Part shown: one piece after another, positions 15,009 through 17,897 of the stretch
Layout: the number at the start of each line of letters is the position of its first letter
How positions within the stretch are numbered: the first letter of the stretch is position 1
From: Actinomyces sp.
GTDB lineage: Bacteria; Actinomycetota; Actinomycetes; Actinomycetales; Actinomycetaceae
Assembly: GCA_018375675.1 (NCBI GenBank)
Contig: JAHACW010000046.1
Location: forward strand, 1 to 17,897
Reading direction: 5' to 3'
Length of the DNA: 17,897 nucleotides
Translations under genes and position numbers: made by a program
Notes under the pieces: generated by a model
Told to the model about the DNA's origin: nothing
Databases searched by the model: none
The model's input: only the letters and a program-made list of their open reading frames with translations

Positions 15009-15024
15009 TTTCGGGTACACGAAA
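15009..15024. promoter_or_regulatory. Palindromic operator candidate of the metal importer operon
   Basis: TTTCGGGTACACGAAA is a 16-base palindrome with one mismatched pair (7 of 8 pairs match). It touches the -10 element and covers the expected transcription start of the importer mRNA. That position suits a metal-dependent repressor of the DtxR/MntR or Fur/Zur type, but the sequence does not match a box I can name with confidence, and no regulator gene of these families is in the window. Confidence 0.5.
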
Positions 15025-15053
15025 TTATAGCCACAAGAGAGAACAATTCTCAA
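15024..15053 (-). promoter_or_regulatory. Promoter of the metal importer operon
   Basis: On the minus strand TTGAGA (15048-15053) and a perfect TATAAT (15024-15029) are 18 bases apart, the best sigma-70-like promoter in the window. The leader to the start at 14991 is about 25 bases and contains AGGAG. Two further small inverted repeats overlap the -35 region: GAGAA/TTCTC (15039-15051) and CTCAAG/CTTGAG (15049-15063). Confidence 0.75.
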
Positions 15054-15128
15054 GAGGCTTGAGCTGAACATTCTCTCCCAGTGCGAGAGCGGATGTGCGC
15101 CACGCTCCTTTCAGCACGAGAGGGCCGC

Positions 15129-15134
15129 TAGACT
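15129..15134 (+). promoter_or_regulatory. -10 element placing the pmt start at the mRNA 5' end
   Basis: TAGACT fits the actinobacterial -10 pattern TANNNT and ends 8 bases before the ATG at 15143. Transcription would start at or next to that ATG, giving a leaderless mRNA. No Shine-Dalgarno sequence precedes the ATG, in agreement. No clear -35 hexamer was found. Confidence 0.5.
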
Positions 15135-15142
15135 CGGATGCG

Positions 15143-16888
15143 ATGGATACTGCGAACGCACACAACGACACGATCGACGAGACCCCGGACCTCCTCGAGC
15201 AGGAGTCGGCGACCGACAACGAAACCAGCGAGCTCCTCGAGCGCGAACCGCCGACCGACGATAAGGCCCCCGCCCAGCCCGCAGAGGCCTCGTCCACTCC
15301 CCCGGTCAACGGATGGGTACAGCGCCTGTCGACACCCGCAGCGGGATGGATAGCAACAGCGATTGCGACGCTCGTCGCCGCGCTCATTCGACTGCCCGGA
15401 CTGGGCAACGTCCGCACCCTCATCTTCGACGAGACCTACTACGTGAAGGACGCCTGGTCACTCCTCGCCCTCGGATACGAGGGAACGTGGGCGAAGGACG
15501 TCGACACCGCGTTCGCGAATGGGGACACCTCCGGCTTGTCCGCAGTGGGCGGCTATCCCGTTCATCCTCCGACGGGCAAGTGGCTGATCGCGATGGGCAT
15601 GAAGTTCTTCGGCCAGGCGGATCCGGTGGGGTGGCGCATCGCCGCGGCAATCTGCGGCGTCATCACCGTGTTTCTTCTCTGCCGCCTCGCACAGAACCTG
15701 TTCCGATCCCCCGCCATCACCCTTCTCGCTGGCCTATTCCTGGCGACGGACGGCATGGCAATTGTCATGAGCCGTACGTCCATCCTCGACGGATTCCTCG
15801 CCATGTTTGCACTGGCCGCATTCCTGTGTGTCGTGAAGGATCAGCACATGGCACAGCCCGCACTTTCGGCCAAGCTGGCCGAGTGGGACGGACTGAGCGA
15901 GCCGAGGCAGGGGTGGCGCGCCGCCTGGGCGCACCTCACCCTGCGCGATCGCCGCCCCTTTACGATCGGCCCCAATGCAGGAAACCGCCCGTGGCTTTTC
16001 GCGGCTGGCATCTGCGCGGGTCTCGCATGCTCCGTCAAGTGGTCTGGCATTTACGTACTCGCCTTCCTCGGGCTGTTCGTCGCACTGCGCGAGGTGACAT
16101 GCCGCTGGCGAGCGGGACATCCGACGCCGATCCGCGGAGCTCTCCTCGCAGACGTGTGGTGGGCGTTCGTCCTCATGGTTCCGACCGCGATTCTCACATA
16201 CGTGGCTTCCTGGTTCGGCTGGTTCACGCACTCCGCCGCTCACGGGCATGGCCGTTCCGGCATTGCGGGATTCGCCGGACAGCTGGCCGACCTGTGGCTC
16301 TACCACAAGGAGATGTGGACGTTCCACAATGGATTGAACACGCCCCACAAGTACCAGTCCAGCCCATTCACGTGGCTCGCACAGGTGCGCGCAACCTCTT
16401 TTTACTGGAACAACGGCGAGGCCGTGATGGGCTGCCGATCGGGCAAGTGCGCGAGCGACATCGTCGCCCTCGGCAATCCCCTCCTCTGGTGGGTGGGCAT
16501 CGGCGCCCTGTTACTCGTCCTTGTCGCCACGTTCTACTACCGCAATTGGCGTGTGGGCATCATTGCCCTCGGCTACATCGCCCTGTACGTTCCATGGCTC
16601 GCTTATGCGCATCGCACGATCTTTGTTTTCTATACGGTCGCGTTTGCACCTTTCGTCGCCCTGGCAGTCGCATGGATGATTGGGCTCCTCGCAGGGTGGG
16701 CGACGACCGACGGATCACCCGTACCCGCGCCGGAGTCCCGTCGCACGCAGATCACCGGATGGGTCATTGCAGCGCTTGTGACGGCAGCGATCCTCGGCTG
16801 CGCCGTCTACTTCATGCCGCTGTGGCGCGGAGACGTCATCGACTACGACTTCTGGCGTGCCCACATGTGGCTGCAAAGCTGGATCTGA
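15143..16888 (+). CDS. pmt: Protein O-mannosyltransferase (GT39 family)
   Basis: Polytopic membrane glycosyltransferase that transfers mannose from polyprenyl-phosphate mannose to Ser/Thr of exported proteins. The 581-residue protein begins with an acidic, probably disordered cytoplasmic tail of about 57 residues. The first membrane span is followed by the loop containing the catalytic acidic pair Asp96-Glu97 in LIFDETYYVKDAW, then HPPTGKWLIAMG, SRTSILDGFLAMFALAAFL, CSVKWSGIYV and the C-terminal membrane domain ending AHRTIFVFYTVAFAPF. These motifs match actinobacterial PMT (Rv1002c type). The start at 15143 was chosen over the longer frame from 15095 because a -10 element lies 8 bases upstream, implying a leaderless transcript. 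It is divergent from the metal importer operon and followed by a strong terminator. Confidence 0.92.
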   Translation: MDTANAHNDTIDETPDLLEQESATDNETSELLEREPPTDDKAPAQPAEASSTPPVNGWVQRLSTPAAGWIATAIATLVAALIRLPGLGNVRTLIFDETYYVKDAWSLLALGYEGTWAKDVDTAFANGDTSGLSAVGGYPVHPPTGKWLIAMGMKFFGQADPVGWRIAAAICGVITVFLLCRLAQNLFRSPAITLLAGLFLATDGMAIVMSRTSILDGFLAMFALAAFLCVVKDQHMAQPALSAKLAEWDGLSEPRQGWRAAWAHLTLRDRRPFTIGPNAGNRPWLFAAGICAGLACSVKWSGIYVLAFLGLFVALREVTCRWRAGHPTPIRGALLADVWWAFVLMVPTAILTYVASWFGWFTHSAAHGHGRSGIAGFAGQLADLWLYHKEMWTFHNGLNTPHKYQSSPFTWLAQVRATSFYWNNGEAVMGCRSGKCASDIVALGNPLLWWVGIGALLLVLVATFYYRNWRVGIIALGYIALYVPWLAYAHRTIFVFYTVAFAPFVALAVAWMIGLLAGWATTDGSPVPAPESRRTQITGWVIAALVTAAILGCAVYFMPLWRGDVIDYDFWRAHMWLQSWI

Positions 16889-16910
16889 CGATCGTCACAG
16901 GCCCCAATGC

Positions 16911-16954
16911 ATAAGGGTGTGGCCCGGCAGTTTCCTGCCGGGCCACACCCTTAT
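16911..16954 (+). terminator. Strong terminator after pmt
   Basis: A perfect 20-bp stem (16911-16930 with 16935-16954) closes on the loop TTTC. It lies 22 bases past the pmt stop codon. The A/T-rich base ATAAGGG...CCCTTAT gives a short U-run at the 3' end on both strands, so it may stop transcription from the convergent flavoprotein gene too. Confidence 0.85.
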
Positions 16955-17062
16955 CTACGGAACGATCCTGCCGCACCGAGTCTCCAGCGACGCTGCACCA
17001 ATGCCGTTCACGCCCCTCGCAGAGACGTCAAGACGACTGAGCAAAAAACGCCCCAGAACGGC

Positions 17063-17590
17063 CTATCGGACGAGAGAGGCAAGCAAGTCACGGATCTGGC
17101 CATTGAGCTCCTCGGAAGGCGTGAAAACGCCATCCTGGAAGTCAGAACCCAGGTTGATACCAACCTGCTGATCGCGCGTGGCCGCACCGAAGGTGGAAAC
17201 AATCTCGCGCAGGTGCTCGAGCGGCTTGACCGCGCCGTACCAGGAGTAGCCGACGAGGCCGACGGGCTTGTCCTTCAGGGTGGCCGGGGGCAGGTAGTCG
17301 ATAGCGTTCTTGAGAACGCCAGAAACCGAGTGGTTGTACTCAGGCGTCACGAACAGCACGGCATCGGTAGCCTCGAGGTTAGCGCGAAGGCGAACAGCCT
17401 CGGCCAGCTCGGGAGCCTTCATCGACGGGGACATCTCCTCCGCGAAGAGAGGGAGGTTGTAGTCGCGCAGATCGAAGAACACGGTCTGCACGCCCTCAAC
17501 CTGACGAGCCTGATCCTCGATCCAACGAACAACCTGCTCGCCGGCGCGGCCGGGACGAACGGAACCAAGGACGATTGCAACGGAAGCCAA
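17063..17590 (-). CDS. NADPH-dependent FMN reductase family flavoprotein
   Basis: Cytoplasmic flavodoxin-fold oxidoreductase that binds FMN and is reduced by NAD(P)H; family members act as FMN, quinone, azo or chromate reductases, so the true substrate is open. The 175-residue protein has the phosphate-binding loop VLGSVRPGR near the N-terminus and the family signature TPEYNHSVSGVLKNAIDYL in the middle, followed by KPVGLVGYSWYGAV. I place the start at TTG 17590 because AAAGGA (17597-17602 on the opposite strand) lies 6 bases before it. An upstream TTG at 17605 would put this ribosome binding site inside the gene. A six-base U-tract (17043-17048) follows the stop codon, but the stem before it is only about 3 bp, so termination may rely on the hairpin at 16911-16954. 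Confidence 0.88.
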   Translation of the reverse strand: MASVAIVLGSVRPGRAGEQVVRWIEDQARQVEGVQTVFFDLRDYNLPLFAEEMSPSMKAPELAEAVRLRANLEATDAVLFVTPEYNHSVSGVLKNAIDYLPPATLKDKPVGLVGYSWYGAVKPLEHLREIVSTFGAATRDQQVGINLGSDFQDGVFTPSEELNGQIRDLLASLVR

Positions 17591-17626
17591 GACGTTTCCT
17601 TTCAAAGTCTTATTGAAACATCAACT

Positions 17627-17655
17627 ACTATAGATCGCGAAAGTACTAGCCACAA
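17627..17655 (-). promoter_or_regulatory. Promoter of the flavoprotein gene
   Basis: On the minus strand TTGTGG (17650-17655) and TATAGT (17627-17632) are separated by 17 bases, with a leader of about 30 bases to the TTG start that includes AAAGGA. An imperfect inverted repeat, ATAGGAC/GTCCCAT (about 17672-17689), lies just upstream and might be a regulator site. Confidence 0.55.
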
Positions 17656-17760
17656 GAACAATCGCTATCGCATAGGACACAGGTCCCATAGTGTAGCAGC
17701 GCTGCGATTCCCCGGGTGAGCGTGCGCAGGCAGAAGGAGAGGGCTGTGCGCATGAAACAC

Positions 17761-17792
17761 GAAGGGCCTCATCCGTTTGGATGAGGCCCTTC
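17761..17792 (-). terminator. Terminator of the rRNA operon
   Basis: GAAGGGCCTCAT (17761-17772) pairs perfectly with 17781-17792, a 12-bp stem with an 8-base loop. It lies just past the 3' end of the 5S gene in transcription direction, and a short GTGTTT follows on the minus strand. It marks the end of the rRNA transcript. Confidence 0.8.
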
Positions 17793-17805
17793 GACTTGAA
17801 GTGTG

Positions 17806-17897
17806 TTGTGGCGGTGTCCTACTCTCCCACAACCTGGCGGTTGCAGTACCATTGGCGCTGCCGGGCTTAGCTTCCAGGTTCGGAATGGAGGCTGGGC
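17806..17897 (-). rRNA. rrf: 5S ribosomal RNA, partial (5' end beyond the window)
   Basis: Read on the minus strand, this contains the conserved 5S segments CCATTCCGAACCTGGAAGCT, TAAGCCC, CGCCAATGGTACTGCA and GTGGGAGAGTAGGACACCGC in the normal order. The 3' boundary is set by the expected helix I strand CACCGCCACAA and is accurate only to a few bases. About 90 of the usual 115-120 bases are present; the rest, and presumably 23S and 16S genes, lie to the right of the window. Confidence 0.93.

Noticed and set aside
17043..17062. Separate intrinsic terminator after the flavoprotein gene
   Set aside because: A six-base U-tract is present on the minus strand, but only a stem of about 3 bp precedes it; it is too weak to list.
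16907..17719. 270-codon plus-strand open frame
   Set aside because: It begins in the pmt terminator hairpin and runs antisense through the flavoprotein gene, whose family motifs are clear.

Overview
The window reads as chromosomal DNA of a high-G+C Gram-positive bacterium, most likely Actinomycetaceae (Actinomyces/Schaalia-like). The reasons are strong G/C third-position bias, a fused sucrose-type PTS enzyme II resembling corynebacterial PtsS, an actinobacterial protein O-mannosyltransferase, and co-location of pmt, rsmI and metG. The genus is inferred from gene content and style, not from a search.

Left part (1-7811), sugar uptake. ptsH-ptsI (HPr and Enzyme I, minus strand) form a tight operon. 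A LacI-family regulator is divergent from it. A convergent gap of about 800 bp (3320-4117) without a believable gene separates the regulator from a sucrose-type EIIBCA permease; a GH32 sucrose-6-phosphate hydrolase lies upstream of the permease. Together these give phosphoenolpyruvate -> EI -> HPr -> EIIBCA -> sucrose-6-phosphate -> glucose-6-phosphate + fructose. The permease promoter carries a perfect 10-bp palindrome with a central CG, of the kind LacI proteins bind.

Middle (7812-11388), housekeeping. metG (minus), pncA nicotinamidase (plus) and rsmI 16S rRNA methyltransferase (minus).

Right part (11389-17897). A metal (Mn/Zn-type) ABC importer operon: lipoprotein, ATPase and two ABC-3 permeases, all overlapping by 1-4 bases and running into rsmI. 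It has a strong promoter with a palindromic operator candidate over the start site. Divergent from it is a protein O-mannosyltransferase, probably translated from a leaderless mRNA. Then comes an NADPH-dependent FMN reductase-like flavoprotein, and finally the 3' part of a 5S rRNA gene (minus strand) with its terminator, the end of an rRNA operon that continues off the right edge.

The least explained part is the convergent gap at 3320-4117. It holds (i) an array of 11-bp motifs on a strict 19-bp period, three copies in one orientation followed by copies in the other about a common symmetry axis, (ii) a second repeat family with two exact 25-bp copies 40 bp apart plus interrupted inverted copies, and (iii) a perfect 16-bp inverted repeat around a 79-nt loop. 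I found no mobile element, CRISPR array, tRNA or defence system.
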